Notes: generated by a model from the sequence alone, not told the origin. A stretch of DNA of 64,000 bases from JAGXKT01 sp964531695 (GCA_964531695.1 CAZHEH010000002.1:62001-126000), one strand, 5' to 3'. Counted from the first letter of the stretch, positions 23,958-33,230 are shown. Program-made: numbers and translations.

Positions 23958-24529
23958 GGCCGACTCCTCTCTCCCCGCTCCGCTTGTCCGCGTCCATAGG
24001 AAGTGTACGTTGCCGACCGGCCGCCGGCCGAAGTTTCATCCCAGGGGCGGTCTTCACTCCCCAAGCGCCCTCACGCAACGCGTTCGGCCCCCGTCCGTCC
24101 ATTGCGGAAGCCCAACAATGTGGATAACCGGCGGGGATATTCCCTAACATCCCGGTTCATATTGCCTTAACATTCCAGCCAATTGTGCAAACCTCTCGGC
24201 GGCTCCGGACCGCCTGCTTCCGAGGCGGCGCCGAGTCATCGCCCAACCTGTCGGGGTTAAAGGGTGACCGCAGCCCAATATATGGTATGTCCTTGTTATG
24301 TTAAGCTTAGATAAAGGCACCTGGATTGTGCATATGTTTTTTTCATCAAAGCGTTCACAAGGCATTATTGTGGTTCTGTTTATGTGAACCCCTCATAACG
24401 GCGCTTGCGCGCTCTGCTGAAACGATCAACAACTACTCACAGGGGCAGCGCCCAGTGCCCGGCCGCCCGAAGCCAAGGCCATCCAACGGCCCGTGCAGGC
24501 CCCCTCGGCCTGCCGGCAGCGGCTGCCGC
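23958..24529. other. Non-coding stretch with AT-rich island and a DnaA-box match
   Basis: No gene is supported here. The segment 24140-24400 is markedly AT-rich against the surrounding GC-rich DNA. TGTGGATAA at 24119-24127 is a perfect DnaA box (consensus TTATCCACA on the minus strand); TGTGCATAT at 24327-24335 is one mismatch from the relaxed form. GTTCACA (24353-24359) and TGTGAAC (24383-24389) form a 7-bp inverted repeat with an inner CACAA/TTGTG pair, which could be an operator or hairpin. Confidence 0.4.
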
Positions 24530-24558
24530 TTGAACCCCATCCGGCCGATACATACACT
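24530..24558 (+). promoter_or_regulatory. Sigma70-type promoter of tRNA-Ile2
   Basis: TTGAAC at 24530-24535, a 17-nt spacer and TACACT at 24553-24558, with transcription starting about 12 nt before the tRNA. Confidence 0.55.
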
Positions 24559-24576
24559 GGACCGGCACCGGTCGCC

Positions 24577-24647
<71 letters not shown>

Positions 24648-24649
<2 letters not shown>

Positions 24650-24717
24650 TCCGCCGTCGCTCGCCCTTGGGGGCGAGCTATGGCGGATGTCCGCCGAAGC
24701 CGAAGGCGAAGGCGGAC
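24648..24717. repeat. Two adjacent palindromic hairpins at the 3' end of tRNA-Ile2
   Basis: Hairpin A (24648-24689) pairs CATCCGCC with GGCGGATG and, inside it, GCTCGCCC with GGGCGAGC. Hairpin B (24689-24717) pairs GTCCGCC with GGCGGAC. A third, GTCCGCCGAAGGCGGAC, lies downstream of the GIY-YIG gene at 25021-25037. A 16-bp direct repeat, CCATCCGCCGTCGCTC, at 24647-24662 and 25220-25235 brackets the gene. Confidence 0.65.
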
Positions 24718-24745
24718 CGGCCGCGACGATTGCCAGGGGAAGACG

Positions 24746-24988
24746 ATGCGATACGTCTATCTGCTTGAGAGCATGCAAGACCCCGAGCAGCTTTACGTCG
24801 GATCCACCAACGACCTGACCCGCCGACTGGCAGAGCATAATAGTGGCAAGGGACGGCATACCAGCAAGTTCGCCCCGTGGAACTGCATCGTTGCCTTGCG
24901 ATTTGCCGACGAAGCCAAAGCCAATGACTTCGAGCAGTATCTCAAGACCGGCTCCGGCCGGGCGTTCGCCAAGAGCCACTTCAGGTAG
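24746..24988 (+). CDS. Small GIY-YIG nuclease-family protein
   Basis: 80 residues, essentially a bare GIY-YIG domain. The GIY half is YVYLLES near residues 3-9, the YIG half is LYVGSTNDL near 17-25, and the downstream Arg and Asn/Glu positions appear in RRLAEHNSGKGRHTSKFAPW. The family start MRYVYLL fits an ATG at 24746; the longer frame from 24680 would translate hairpin B. Small single-domain GIY-YIG proteins (UPF0213-like) are widespread and mostly uncharacterised; some are homing-type nucleases. The gene sits between palindromic repeats right after a tRNA and inside a direct repeat, which suggests a mobile unit. Confidence 0.82.
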   Translation: MRYVYLLESMQDPEQLYVGSTNDLTRRLAEHNSGKGRHTSKFAPWNCIVALRFADEAKANDFEQYLKTGSGRAFAKSHFR

Positions 24989-25488
24989 AGAACGTTTCGA
25001 TCCGAGGCGTACAACCTCCAGTCCGCCGAAGGCGGACAGAGCAGGGGAGCAGTAGAAAGTGGAGCAGGAGAAGACTGCTCGGGATCTGCCGCTTCTGGAT
25101 TGCACGACCATGGCACCGCTCTCCTGCGGTCTACTGCTCTGCTGATCTCCTTTCTGCCGTTCCGGTTTCCAGGGCTCAGTCACCTCACGTAGGCAGTTTC
25201 GATCCATGGAAAACAGCCTCCATCCGCCGTCGCTCACCACGGGTGAGGCACGCGGGATGCCCTGCGAGTCCTCGGCGAGACCCGGCAGAACCGGCGCGGG
25301 TCGGGGAGAGGGCTTCGGTCCCAGATGTACCGCATCCGGCTTACCTCAATTAGCGGCTTTACAGATTCGGCCTCTCCGGCCGATGTGCGCTCGGCCCCCG
25401 TGCCAGCCGTCTGATCTCTCGCCTATGCCTCACGGAGGCCTTGGGGTTTCGTCGAGCCCCACGACCATCGCGGGGTTGCGGCGGGCTT
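24989..25488. other. Non-coding stretch with one hairpin and the second direct repeat
   Basis: The hairpin at 25021-25037 and the 16-bp repeat at 25220-25235 (followed by GCTCACC...GGTGAGGC, a degenerate form of hairpin A) are the only structures noticed. The remaining ORFs here are GC shadows. Confidence 0.5.
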
Positions 25489-26484
25489 TCACGGGCGGTA
25501 TTGGTCCGGCCCGAAGTCGGCCTCGTAGTACTCCGCGATGACACCGCCGGGGGGTGCGACCTCATCGAGGGCCTGTCGGTCCTCGTCGGTGACCTGCACG
25601 TCGAGCGTGCCCAGGTTGTCCTCGAGCTGCTCCAGGGTCCGCGGCCCGATGATGGGGCTCGTAACGCCGGGCTGATGCATGCACCAGGCCAGCGAGAGCT
25701 GCGTCACGGTGCAGCCCTTGGCTTCGGCCAGTTCCTCGACGCGCTCGACCACGTCGAAGGCCGCGTCGGTGAGCACCCCGTGCTTGTCCCGCTGGTGGCG
25801 GGCGCCCTCGGGCGGCTGCTGGCCGCGCTTGTACTTGCCGGTGAGGAACCCGCCGGCCAGCGGCGACCAGGGGATCAGCCCGAGCCCGAAGGTCTGCGCC
25901 ATGGGGATCAGCTCGCGCTCGATGCGGCGGTCGAGCAGGTGGTAGGGCGGCTGCTCCGTGACGAAGCGGTTGAGCCCCAACTCCTTGGCCACCCAGAGGG
26001 ACTCGACCACCTGCCACGCGGCGAAGGTGCTCGTGCCGACGTAGCGGACCTTGCCCGCGCGGATCAGGTCGTCGAGCGCCCGCAGCGTCTCGTCGATCGG
26101 GACGTCCGACTGCGGGCGGTGGATCTGGTACAGGTCGATCCAGTCCGTCCGGAGCCGCTTCAGCGACGCCTCGCACTGCTGCACGATGTGCCGGCGGTGA
26201 TTGCCCTGCATATTCGGGTCGTCGTCGGCCATCGGGCCGTGGACCTTCGTTGCCAGCACGACGCCGTCGCGCTTGCCGTCTCGGCTGAGGGCCTTGCCCA
26301 CGGCCTCCTCGCTGAGCCCGCGGTTGTAGACATTGGCCGTGTCTATGAAGTTGATGTCCGCGTCCAGCGTACGGTCGATGATTCGGATCGCGTCGGCCTC
26401 TTCCGTCCGCCGCCCGAAGTGCATGCACCCGAGGCACAGTGGGCTGACCTTCACGCCCGTTCGCCCGAGGTTCCGGTATTCCAT
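25489..26484 (-). CDS. Aldo/keto reductase
   Basis: 331 residues, NADPH-dependent reductase of the AKR superfamily with a (beta/alpha)8 barrel, cytosolic. The tetrad is visible: Asp and Tyr in FIDTANVYNRG, Lys in VLATKVHGP, His in LYQIHRPQSD. The first block MEYRNLGRTGVKVSPLCLG is the usual AKR opening. The cofactor segment IIGPRTLEQLEDNL lies near the end. Substrate cannot be told; the sequence looks closest to the YghZ/AKR-type proteins with a ...HRPQSDVPIDETLRALDD motif. The start at 26484 follows a strong AAGGAGA ribosome site. Monocistronic on the minus strand, apparently. Confidence 0.93.
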   Translation of the reverse strand: MEYRNLGRTGVKVSPLCLGCMHFGRRTEEADAIRIIDRTLDADINFIDTANVYNRGLSEEAVGKALSRDGKRDGVVLATKVHGPMADDDPNMQGNHRRHIVQQCEASLKRLRTDWIDLYQIHRPQSDVPIDETLRALDDLIRAGKVRYVGTSTFAAWQVVESLWVAKELGLNRFVTEQPPYHLLDRRIERELIPMAQTFGLGLIPWSPLAGGFLTGKYKRGQQPPEGARHQRDKHGVLTDAAFDVVERVEELAEAKGCTVTQLSLAWCMHQPGVTSPIIGPRTLEQLEDNLGTLDVQVTDEDRQALDEVAPPGGVIAEYYEADFGPDQYRP

Positions 26485-26656
26485 GTCGTGTCTCCTTGGC
26501 CTGTCGCGCCGCGTCCCGACCGGCTCGGATGCGCCCGTGCCGGCGCGCCCCGCGCGCGGCGATAAACGAATGGTATGCGCCCGGGCCGTGGAGACCGTCT
26601 GGGTGGTGGGCCGGTTGCCCTCGGCGCGTCGCGGTACTATGTGCGCCCCCGGACGC

Positions 26657-27646
26657 TCAGAACCGGAAGCTGACGACGGCGCCGACGTACAGCCCGTCGT
26701 CGAGGTCGAGACGGTTCTGCCCTCGCTCGTCGAAGTCCTCGCCCTCGAACCACATGCGGTCGAAGGCCCAGCCGGCGGACAGGTCAAGCGTGAGGTCGTC
26801 GGTCAGGTTGATCTTCACGCCGCCGCCGAGCCGCTTCTCGTAGTGGTGGAGTCGGTCGTCGTCATCCGGGCGGTCGTAGCGGAAGAACTCGTCGTTGTCC
26901 CACTCGAACAGGCCGTAGATCTCGCAGTTGTCGACGACCTCGTAGCCGATGCGGGCATGGATGTTCCGCAGCAGCATGTATCGCCCGGTGATGGTGAGTT
27001 TGTCGGTCGGCCGCCACTGCACCGAAGAGACGGGCGCCCCGGCCAGGATGCTCAGCCGGTCGGTCGGCCGCCAGTGGTATGCCGCGCCCGGCAGGGGGAT
27101 GTACTGCGCGAAGTCGCGCACGTTGCTGAAGGCCAGGAATACGAGGAAGGCGTTCCGCTCGCCGTGGGGGATGCGGACGAAGCCGCGGGCGGAAACGGAG
27201 ACCTCGTCGCCGCTGTGGAACGGGTCGTCGGAGGGCGAGCCGACATAGGCGCCGGCGCCCCAGATCCAGTCGTTGTCGAGCTTGGTCCGGTAGCTCGCCC
27301 CGACCCGCACGTCGTGCAGGCAGGTCGGGAAGCCGTCGCCGGTGTCCGGCAGCACGGCGTCCGTGTCGATGTCCCAGCCGCCGTAGCCGGCCGAGAGGAC
27401 CCACTCCTGCCGCTCGTCCTGGTAGACCGGGGCGTTGACGTCGAGCCGATACTGATCCATGCCGAGACCGCGATTCTGGTACTCCACGTCGCGGTCGCAG
27501 TGGCTGCGGAAGGAGTAGGTCAGTTCGGCCTTGCGGTGGCCCAGTCGCGGGTTGAGCCAACTGCGGGCGTCCTGGGCCGTGGCCGCGGCCGCCAGGCCGA
27601 GGAGGCATATGGCGGTGACGGTGGTATGGGCTGCCTTGCGATTCAC
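26657..27646 (-). CDS. DUF6268-like outer-membrane beta-barrel
   Basis: 329 residues. A signal peptide (HTTVTAICLLGLAAAATAQ, cleaved after TAQ) is followed by a barrel made of alternating strands with a final SFRF, where the C-terminal Phe is the usual signal for outer-membrane insertion. The pattern YSFRSHCDRDVEYQNRGLG near the start and GGGVKINLTDDLTLDLSAG near the end fit the DUF6268 family of outer-membrane proteins. Substrate and role unknown. The start is a GTG at 27646 behind GAAAGG. Confidence 0.78.
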   Translation of the reverse strand: MNRKAAHTTVTAICLLGLAAAATAQDARSWLNPRLGHRKAELTYSFRSHCDRDVEYQNRGLGMDQYRLDVNAPVYQDERQEWVLSAGYGGWDIDTDAVLPDTGDGFPTCLHDVRVGASYRTKLDNDWIWGAGAYVGSPSDDPFHSGDEVSVSARGFVRIPHGERNAFLVFLAFSNVRDFAQYIPLPGAAYHWRPTDRLSILAGAPVSSVQWRPTDKLTITGRYMLLRNIHARIGYEVVDNCEIYGLFEWDNDEFFRYDRPDDDDRLHHYEKRLGGGVKINLTDDLTLDLSAGWAFDRMWFEGEDFDERGQNRLDLDDGLYVGAVVSFRF

Positions 27647-27749
27647 GTGTTTGCCTTTCGGTGGGTCTGTGGAAGGCCCGGCGCGGGCACGCGCCGTGCA
27701 GATCGTTCGATCACTGCGGGATTATACCAGCGGGACAGCGCGACACAAC

Positions 27750-28592
27750 CTATTCGGCGATCCGGCCGCGGGGGCCGACACGCTCCGTCTCCGGCCGCGA
27801 AGGCGAGGGCCCGCGGTCTCTCCGCCGGCCGAACGGCATCGTCAGCAGCCGCCGCAGGCGGTTGTCCCGGTCCGACAGGTAGCCGACCACGCCGATTCGC
27901 ACCTTCCGTTGCGGCACATTGCGGATCAGCGTGCGGTGGAGCGCGTCCCACCAATGGAAGACCGTCGAGTAGTTCGCGTTGACCTCCTCCCGGACGACGG
28001 AGTGATGCACGCCGTGCATGCGGGGCGTGACGAACACGAGGCCGATTGCCCGCTCCAGGCGCACCGGCAGCCGGAGGTTGCTGTGGTGGAACATCGTTGC
28101 CGCCTGGAAGATCACCTCGTACGCGGCGTAGGTGAGCAGGGGCACGCCCAGCGCCGCCACCTGCACCGCGCGGAAGCCGGCGGAGTAGCCGATTTCCACG
28201 ACGTGGAACCGGTTGCTGGTGGTCACGTCCATGTCCGGGTCGACATGATGCACGCTGTGGAATCGCCATAGCAGCCCGATCTCGTGGTTGATCCGGTGCC
28301 ACCAGTAGAAGCTGAGGTCCATCAACAGGATGCCCGCGACGAGATTTCCGGCCGGTGGCAGCGGTAACCATTGCAGCAGGCCGAAGCCGCCTTGGTTCGC
28401 ATGGCCGAGCACGTACACCGCGACCGGACGCACGAGAAATGCCCCGGCCGCAAAGGCCAGGGCGGTCATGACAAGGTTGACCAGCCACCGTCCGGACGTG
28501 CGCCGGGTCCGCCGCCGAAGCGGGGAGATTCGCTCCATCGCAAGCAGCGCGGCGAACACGGCCGCCAGTCCCGCCAGGGCGATCAGTCGCAT
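27750..28592 (-). CDS. Sterol desaturase / fatty-acid hydroxylase-family membrane protein
   Basis: 280 residues with four to five membrane helices and the eight-histidine di-iron signature: HRINH (near 97-101), HSVHH (near 110-114) and HGVHH (near 193-197), plus further His (MFHHSN). The reaction is oxygen-dependent hydroxylation or desaturation of a lipid; the substrate (sterol-like, hopanoid, fatty acid or other) is unknown. The ATG at 28592 is used, with an AAGGA site; it overlaps the 3' end of the 2H phosphoesterase gene by 10 nt, so the two are coupled. Longer frames upstream are shadows. Confidence 0.9.
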   Translation of the reverse strand: MRLIALAGLAAVFAALLAMERISPLRRRTRRTSGRWLVNLVMTALAFAAGAFLVRPVAVYVLGHANQGGFGLLQWLPLPPAGNLVAGILLMDLSFYWWHRINHEIGLLWRFHSVHHVDPDMDVTTSNRFHVVEIGYSAGFRAVQVAALGVPLLTYAAYEVIFQAATMFHHSNLRLPVRLERAIGLVFVTPRMHGVHHSVVREEVNANYSTVFHWWDALHRTLIRNVPQRKVRIGVVGYLSDRDNRLRRLLTMPFGRRRDRGPSPSRPETERVGPRGRIAE

Positions 28593-29131
28593 CGTGGGCG
28601 TCCTTGGCTCGCGAGTTCCGCTTCCGTCCGGCCGAACGGGAACCGCGCCGCCGGCTCCCAGGGTCCGCCTCGATAGTGCCAGAGCAGCAATCCCACGCCC
28701 CATCCGACCCGCGGCGTCCACATTGAGCTCAGCGACTCGTAAAGACGACGGGCCGCCGACGGCTCGGCCTTGTTCTGGATGGTGGCGTGCGGCCGATACC
28801 GCTGACGGTCCTGCGGGCTGAGCCGGTCGGCCCATCGGGCGGCGAGATCCCGCCGCAGGACGAGCAGCGGGGGACACGCCAGATCAATGGCCACACCTCT
28901 GCCGAGGAAGCGGGGCCCGGCCAGGCGAAGCTCCAGAGCCCCGGCCTCCGAGCATCTTTCGGACAGGACGGCCGCGATATCCTCTCTCTCCGAACCGGGC
29001 AAGGCGTGGAATAGCGTCACGTGGGCCGGCACGATGTTGCGTTCGGGCGGGAAGTGCGCCCGTCGCAGGCCATCCAGGCAAGCGAAGGAATCGGGGTCCA
29101 ATTCAAGCGTGAGGATCAGGGTCGGATGCAT
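28583..29131 (-). CDS. 2H phosphoesterase (2'-5' RNA ligase-like)
   Basis: 182 residues with two H-x-T/S motifs at the right distance: HVTLFH near residue 37 and HATIQNK near 114. This pair defines the 2H phosphoesterase superfamily (LigT/ThpR type), which hydrolyses cyclic phosphates on RNA or nucleotides. No RNA partner gene is nearby. It is first in a two-gene unit with the sterol-desaturase-like gene; a functional link is not obvious. Confidence 0.85.
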   Translation of the reverse strand: MHPTLILTLELDPDSFACLDGLRRAHFPPERNIVPAHVTLFHALPGSEREDIAAVLSERCSEAGALELRLAGPRFLGRGVAIDLACPPLLVLRRDLAARWADRLSPQDRQRYRPHATIQNKAEPSAARRLYESLSSMWTPRVGWGVGLLLWHYRGGPWEPAARFPFGRTEAELASQGRPRCD

Positions 29132-29269
29132 CTGTCACATCTTAGGCGGAGCCCCGCTCGCAGGGGGCAGCACTTGGCCGGGAGCTGGTGTCTCCCGGTC
29201 TCGCGCCGCCGATCCGGGCGTTGGAATCGACCGGTCCGCACGCTATTGTGCTGGCGGGAGGTCATCCGC

Positions 29270-30166
29270 ATGGCGTGTGAGCCCGGCAAACCGGAACGCG
29301 ACAACCTGCGCAAGCTGCTGGACATTGCCCGAGACGAGGACCTCGGGCCTGGCGATGTGACCGGCGCGGTGTTGCCCAAGGGCGCCTCGGCCCGCGCCGA
29401 GTTCGTCGCGCGGCACGAGATGGTCCTGTGCGGCGGGGCGTTGCTGGTCGAGATCGCCACGGCGTACAGCGCCTCGGTGACGGTCGAGCCACAGGCGGAG
29501 GAGGGCGGCACGGCCGGGGAGGGCGACGTACTGGCCGTCTGCCAGGGCCCGGGCCGAGCGCTGCTGGCGATGGAGCGGGTGGCGCTGAACTTCCTCCAGC
29601 GGCTCACGGGCATCGCCACGCTCACCCGGCAATACGTCGAGGCCGTGGAAGGCACGGGCGCCGTCATCTGTGACACCCGCAAGACGACCCCCGGCTGGCG
29701 GACGCTGGAGAAGTACGCCGTCCGTTGCGGCGGCGGCCGCAACCACCGGATGGGGCTCTACGACGCCGTGCTCGTCAAGGACAATCACCTGGCGATGCTG
29801 GCCGCGGCCGATCCGGACATGACGCTTTCCCGACTGAGTGACCGGCTGACCGAGGCGCGGAGCCGGCTGGGCGAGGGTGGCTTCATCGAGGTCGAGGTCG
29901 ACACGCTCGAGCAGCTCCGCGAGGCGCTGGGCCTTCCGGTCGACGTGATCCTTCTGGACAACATGGGCCCGGATGAACTGCGGCAGGCGATGGAGATCCG
30001 TCGCCAAGCCGGTCGGGACGGCGACGTGGCGCTCGAGGCCTCCGGCCGCATCACGCTGGCCAACGTCCGGGCGGCGGCCGAGACGGGCGTGGACCGCATC
30101 GCCATCGGCGCGCTGACCCACTCTGCCCCGTCCGCGGACATTGCCCTCGAGCTGGCGATGTCCTGA
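29270..30166 (+). CDS. nadC: Nicotinate-nucleotide pyrophosphorylase (carboxylating)
   Basis: 298 residues. Converts quinolinate and PRPP to nicotinic acid mononucleotide in NAD synthesis, cytosol. Family blocks are DEDLGPGDVTGAVLP (near residue 22), the CDTRKTTPGWRTLEKYAVR block that binds the substrate, GGGRNHRMGLYD, VLVKDNHL and the phosphate-binding LEASGRITLANV. The start at 29270 has a GGGAGG site 8 nt upstream, and begins close to the family's N-terminus; the longer frame from 29021 is rejected. The next gene, birA, follows after 26 nt on the same strand. Confidence 0.96.
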   Translation: MACEPGKPERDNLRKLLDIARDEDLGPGDVTGAVLPKGASARAEFVARHEMVLCGGALLVEIATAYSASVTVEPQAEEGGTAGEGDVLAVCQGPGRALLAMERVALNFLQRLTGIATLTRQYVEAVEGTGAVICDTRKTTPGWRTLEKYAVRCGGGRNHRMGLYDAVLVKDNHLAMLAAADPDMTLSRLSDRLTEARSRLGEGGFIEVEVDTLEQLREALGLPVDVILLDNMGPDELRQAMEIRRQAGRDGDVALEASGRITLANVRAAAETGVDRIAIGALTHSAPSADIALELAMS

Positions 30167-30192
30167 CCCGCCGCGCTCGCGTACCGCGCACA

Positions 30193-31158
30193 GTGCGACC
30201 CCACCAAGCCATCCTGGCGCTGCTGTACGACAGCCCCGGCCCGGTGCCCGCGGACGAGCTGGCCTCGGCGGCCGGCGTGTCGCGGGAGCGGCTCGCCACG
30301 GCGCTGGCGGAGTTGCGCCAGCGCGGGCACGAAGTCGTCGCCGAGCCCGGGCGGGGCCTGCGGCTGGTTCGTCCCGTCCGGCCGGACGCGACGCTCATCG
30401 AGCGTGGGCTGGACACCCGTCGCGTCGGACGGCACGTGATCTGCTTCGCTGAGGTCGGCTCGACCAACGACGTGGCGTGGGACTCGCTCCGCCAACCGGA
30501 AGCCGACGGGCTCGTCGTTCTGGCTGAGCGCCAGCGGGCCGGGCGAGGCCGGCTGGGGCGCGAGTGGCTCAGCCCGGCGGGGGCGAACCTGCTGATGAGC
30601 GTGCTGCTGTGCGAGGCGGGGGCCGGCAGGCATCACGCGCTGACCGTCGCCTCCGGGTTGGCCGTCGCCGAGGGCGTCGAGGCGGCCTGCGGCGTGCGCT
30701 GCGGACTGAAGTGGCCGAACGACGTGCAACTCGACGGTCGGAAGCTGGCGGGCGTGTTGGTGGAAGCCCGGCAGCCCGCCGGCGCGTGCGAGCGGGCTTT
30801 CGTGATCGGGGTCGGCGTCAACGCCAACGCTGCTCCGCCGGACGACGCGGTCGACGTGCCGGCCGCCTGCTTGGCGACGGCCGTGGGCCATCCCGTCGAG
30901 CGGATCGAGCTGGCGCGGGCGATCCTTCGCAAGCTGGACGCATGGACGGGGGAACTGTCCGAAGGGCGGCTCGAAGCGCTGCACGCGCGCTGGCTGGCCC
31001 GCTGCGAGATGCTCAATGCCCGGGTGCGCGTGGGCTTCGGCGGGCGGGAGCACGTCGGCCTCGTGGTGGACATCGACCCGACGGCGGGCCTCGTTCTCCG
31101 CGGCGACGACGGGCGGAACGTGCACATCCCGGCCGCGGGTGCTACGCTATTGCCCTGA
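30193..31158 (+). CDS. birA: Bifunctional biotin ligase / biotin operon repressor
   Basis: 321 residues. An N-terminal winged-helix domain (about 1-65, ADELASAAGVSRERLATAL) is followed by the class II biotin protein ligase domain: FAEVGSTNDVAWDSL, the GRGRLGREWLSP biotin-AMP loop, the catalytic KWPNDV (Lys near 176), KLAGVLVEA and the SH3-like C-terminal part. It attaches biotin to acetyl-CoA carboxylase or other carboxylases, and the helix-turn-helix suggests it also represses biotin genes. The start is a GTG at 30193, 26 nt after nadC; no clear ribosome site is visible. Confidence 0.93.
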   Translation: MRPHQAILALLYDSPGPVPADELASAAGVSRERLATALAELRQRGHEVVAEPGRGLRLVRPVRPDATLIERGLDTRRVGRHVICFAEVGSTNDVAWDSLRQPEADGLVVLAERQRAGRGRLGREWLSPAGANLLMSVLLCEAGAGRHHALTVASGLAVAEGVEAACGVRCGLKWPNDVQLDGRKLAGVLVEARQPAGACERAFVIGVGVNANAAPPDDAVDVPAACLATAVGHPVERIELARAILRKLDAWTGELSEGRLEALHARWLARCEMLNARVRVGFGGREHVGLVVDIDPTAGLVLRGDDGRNVHIPAAGATLLP

Positions 31159-31188
31159 ACGGTCCGGGGCGACCGCAGGGAAGCGAGC

Positions 31189-33225
31189 ATGAAGCCCGGC
31201 GCGATCGACAGGTTGCTGGCGGTGGGGCTGATTGGGGCCCTCGTGCTGTGGGGGGCGTGCCTGGCCGTGTTGTGGGCGGACGTGACGGCCGTGGGGACGC
31301 TGACGCTTCTGCCGGCGCTGGCGGGCGTCTTCGCGGCGGCGGCCGTCGTGGCACCGCTGCCGTGGCGGCTGGCGTTGGCACTTCAGGCGATTCTGATTCG
31401 GTTGCGGGTGCTGGACGTTCGCGCGATCGAGCTGGTCACGTCCGGCCCGACGGCGCCGCGGGACGTCCGCCGGGCGGCCCGGCTGCTGGGGGGCGGCGCG
31501 GCCTTGGCGGCACTGTGCGCCGGCGCGAGCACGCTGCTGCTGTGGCCGGGCCGGGAGGCGGCGGCCTGGCTGGCCGGCAACACGGCGCTGACCGCGGGCG
31601 GCGAGGCGGTTCTGGCCGGCGCGCTGGTCGGCGCGGGCCTGTTGCCCTTCGCCCTGGGCGTGTGCGTGGTCTTGCTGCTGACCGCGGCGGTGCGCAGTGG
31701 CGGCGGACGCGACGCCTTCGCCGGGCCGTGGCGGGACTGGCTGTTCGGCGCGGCGGGCGGGCTGGCGGCGTTCTCGGTTCTGATCGGGGCCGGCGCCACG
31801 CTGCTCGGCCTGTGCGGGGCGGCGGGCGGCGCGACTCTTGTGGCGGCGCTGGGGTGGCTGGTCCGGCGCGATCTCGGCTCCGCGCCGCGGCGCGCCGTGC
31901 CGGCCGTGCGGCGACACGCGGCCGGGCCCACGTTGTCCGTCGCGGTTGCCTGGGCGGTCGTCGGACTCGCCGCGGCCGTGCAGTGCCGCATGCTGACGGA
32001 CCTTGCGGCCCTTCCCTTGCCGTTGCGGGCGGCGTGGCTGGCGGCTGGGCTCGGGCTGATCGGGGCGTTCGCCGGCGCGCTGGACCGCCGCTCTCGCCCG
32101 CCTTCGCGTGCGGCCGGCGGCGTGGCGGCCATCGGCGCGATCAGCGCGCTGGTGGGTCAGGCGGCGCTGGTCGTGACGGCGGCGCGCATGGGGCCGGAAC
32201 GCACGGGAGGCGCCGCGGCGCTGGCGGCGCTGGCGCTGCTGACGCAGGTGCCGCTCTGTGCGTGTGTTGCCAGCGTGCTGGTCCGGGGCCGGGCGGGCTT
32301 TGCCCGCTCGGGCGGACGGGCGCACGTCTATCTGGCGGCCGCCGGGGCGGGGCTCGCGGCCGGGCTGGTCGCGGCCGTGTGCGTCGGGTGGTCCGGTCGG
32401 GCGGTGCTGTTGCTGCCCTTCGGGGCGGCGCTGCTGACGACCGGCGCGGCGCTGCGGGGCATTCTCGACGCTCGCACGCGGGGAGAGCCCGCTCGCTGGG
32501 CGGCTTGCACGATGCTGGCCCTGGTCGGCTTCGCGGCGCTGGGCTGGGGCGCTGTCGGCGGGCGGATGATGCCGCTTCGACGAATTCGCCCCGGCGTCGG
32601 GCTGACGTTGCAGGTCGGCCCGCCCCTCGGTCTGCTGCCGCGTCCGGCGGGCGAGCCGACCGAGCAGATCGCCAAGACGGCGGACGCCGTTGCCTCGGCC
32701 GGGCGCGGTCAATGGTGCGTGGTGGCGACGCTACCGGCGGACGTGCCGCCCGAGCTGCTCGCATCGGCGGGGGAGGTCCGGGCGTATGACCCGGGCCTGC
32801 CCGAGCTGCCGCGGGCGGAGGGGCTCGGCCTGCCGGCCGGCGCGGCCCGCTTCGACGGCTTGCTGCTGGCCCCCCCGCCGGCTCGCCACCCGGATTTCCA
32901 TCGCTGGTGCAACGTGGGTCGGCTTCGCTCGGCCGCGGGGCGAGTCCACCGGGGCGCGCCGCTGCTGCTGCGGGTCCGCGCCCCGGAGGGGGCGCTGCCG
33001 GCACTGGCGTGGACCTTCCGGGAGGCAGTCGGCTCAGGCCGGATGCTGGCGGCGGAGGCCGGGGGACAGCTCGACGTGCTGCTGGTCGGCCCGCGGGCGG
33101 CGGCCGCGGGCACGCCGGCGGCGTACGGCACGGATTTGGACGAGATCTGCGAGAATTGGCCCGACGCCCGCCCCGTCCGGGCGGGGGCGCCCGCCACGTG
33201 GCGGCTGCGGTCCGACGGACGGTAG
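31189..33225 (+). CDS. Large alanine-rich multi-pass membrane protein, possible spermidine-synthase-like tail
   Basis: 678 residues. The first 470 residues hold about 12 hydrophobic helices (for example LLAVGLIGALVLWGACLAVL and LTLLPALAGVFAAAAVVAP). A soluble C-terminal part of about 200 residues follows. Its spacing, with FDGLLLAPPPARHPDFHRW and a later PALAWTFREAVGSGRMLA, resembles the Rossmann part of membrane-fused spermidine-synthase-like proteins of Planctomycetes, but no S-adenosylmethionine-binding loop is obvious, so this is weak. It follows birA by 30 nt. Function unknown. Confidence 0.7.
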   Translation: MKPGAIDRLLAVGLIGALVLWGACLAVLWADVTAVGTLTLLPALAGVFAAAAVVAPLPWRLALALQAILIRLRVLDVRAIELVTSGPTAPRDVRRAARLLGGGAALAALCAGASTLLLWPGREAAAWLAGNTALTAGGEAVLAGALVGAGLLPFALGVCVVLLLTAAVRSGGGRDAFAGPWRDWLFGAAGGLAAFSVLIGAGATLLGLCGAAGGATLVAALGWLVRRDLGSAPRRAVPAVRRHAAGPTLSVAVAWAVVGLAAAVQCRMLTDLAALPLPLRAAWLAAGLGLIGAFAGALDRRSRPPSRAAGGVAAIGAISALVGQAALVVTAARMGPERTGGAAALAALALLTQVPLCACVASVLVRGRAGFARSGGRAHVYLAAAGAGLAAGLVAAVCVGWSGRAVLLLPFGAALLTTGAALRGILDARTRGEPARWAACTMLALVGFAALGWGAVGGRMMPLRRIRPGVGLTLQVGPPLGLLPRPAGEPTEQIAKTADAVASAGRGQWCVVATLPADVPPELLASAGEVRAYDPGLPELPRAEGLGLPAGAARFDGLLLAPPPARHPDFHRWCNVGRLRSAAGRVHRGAPLLLRVRAPEGALPALAWTFREAVGSGRMLAAEAGGQLDVLLVGPRAAAAGTPAAYGTDLDEICENWPDARPVRAGAPATWRLRSDGR

Positions 33226-33230
33226 GGAAC

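Noticed and set aside
24119..24400. Replication origin
   Set aside because: Only one perfect DnaA box and no dnaA or dnaN; kept as a low-interest finding, not a feature call of oriC.
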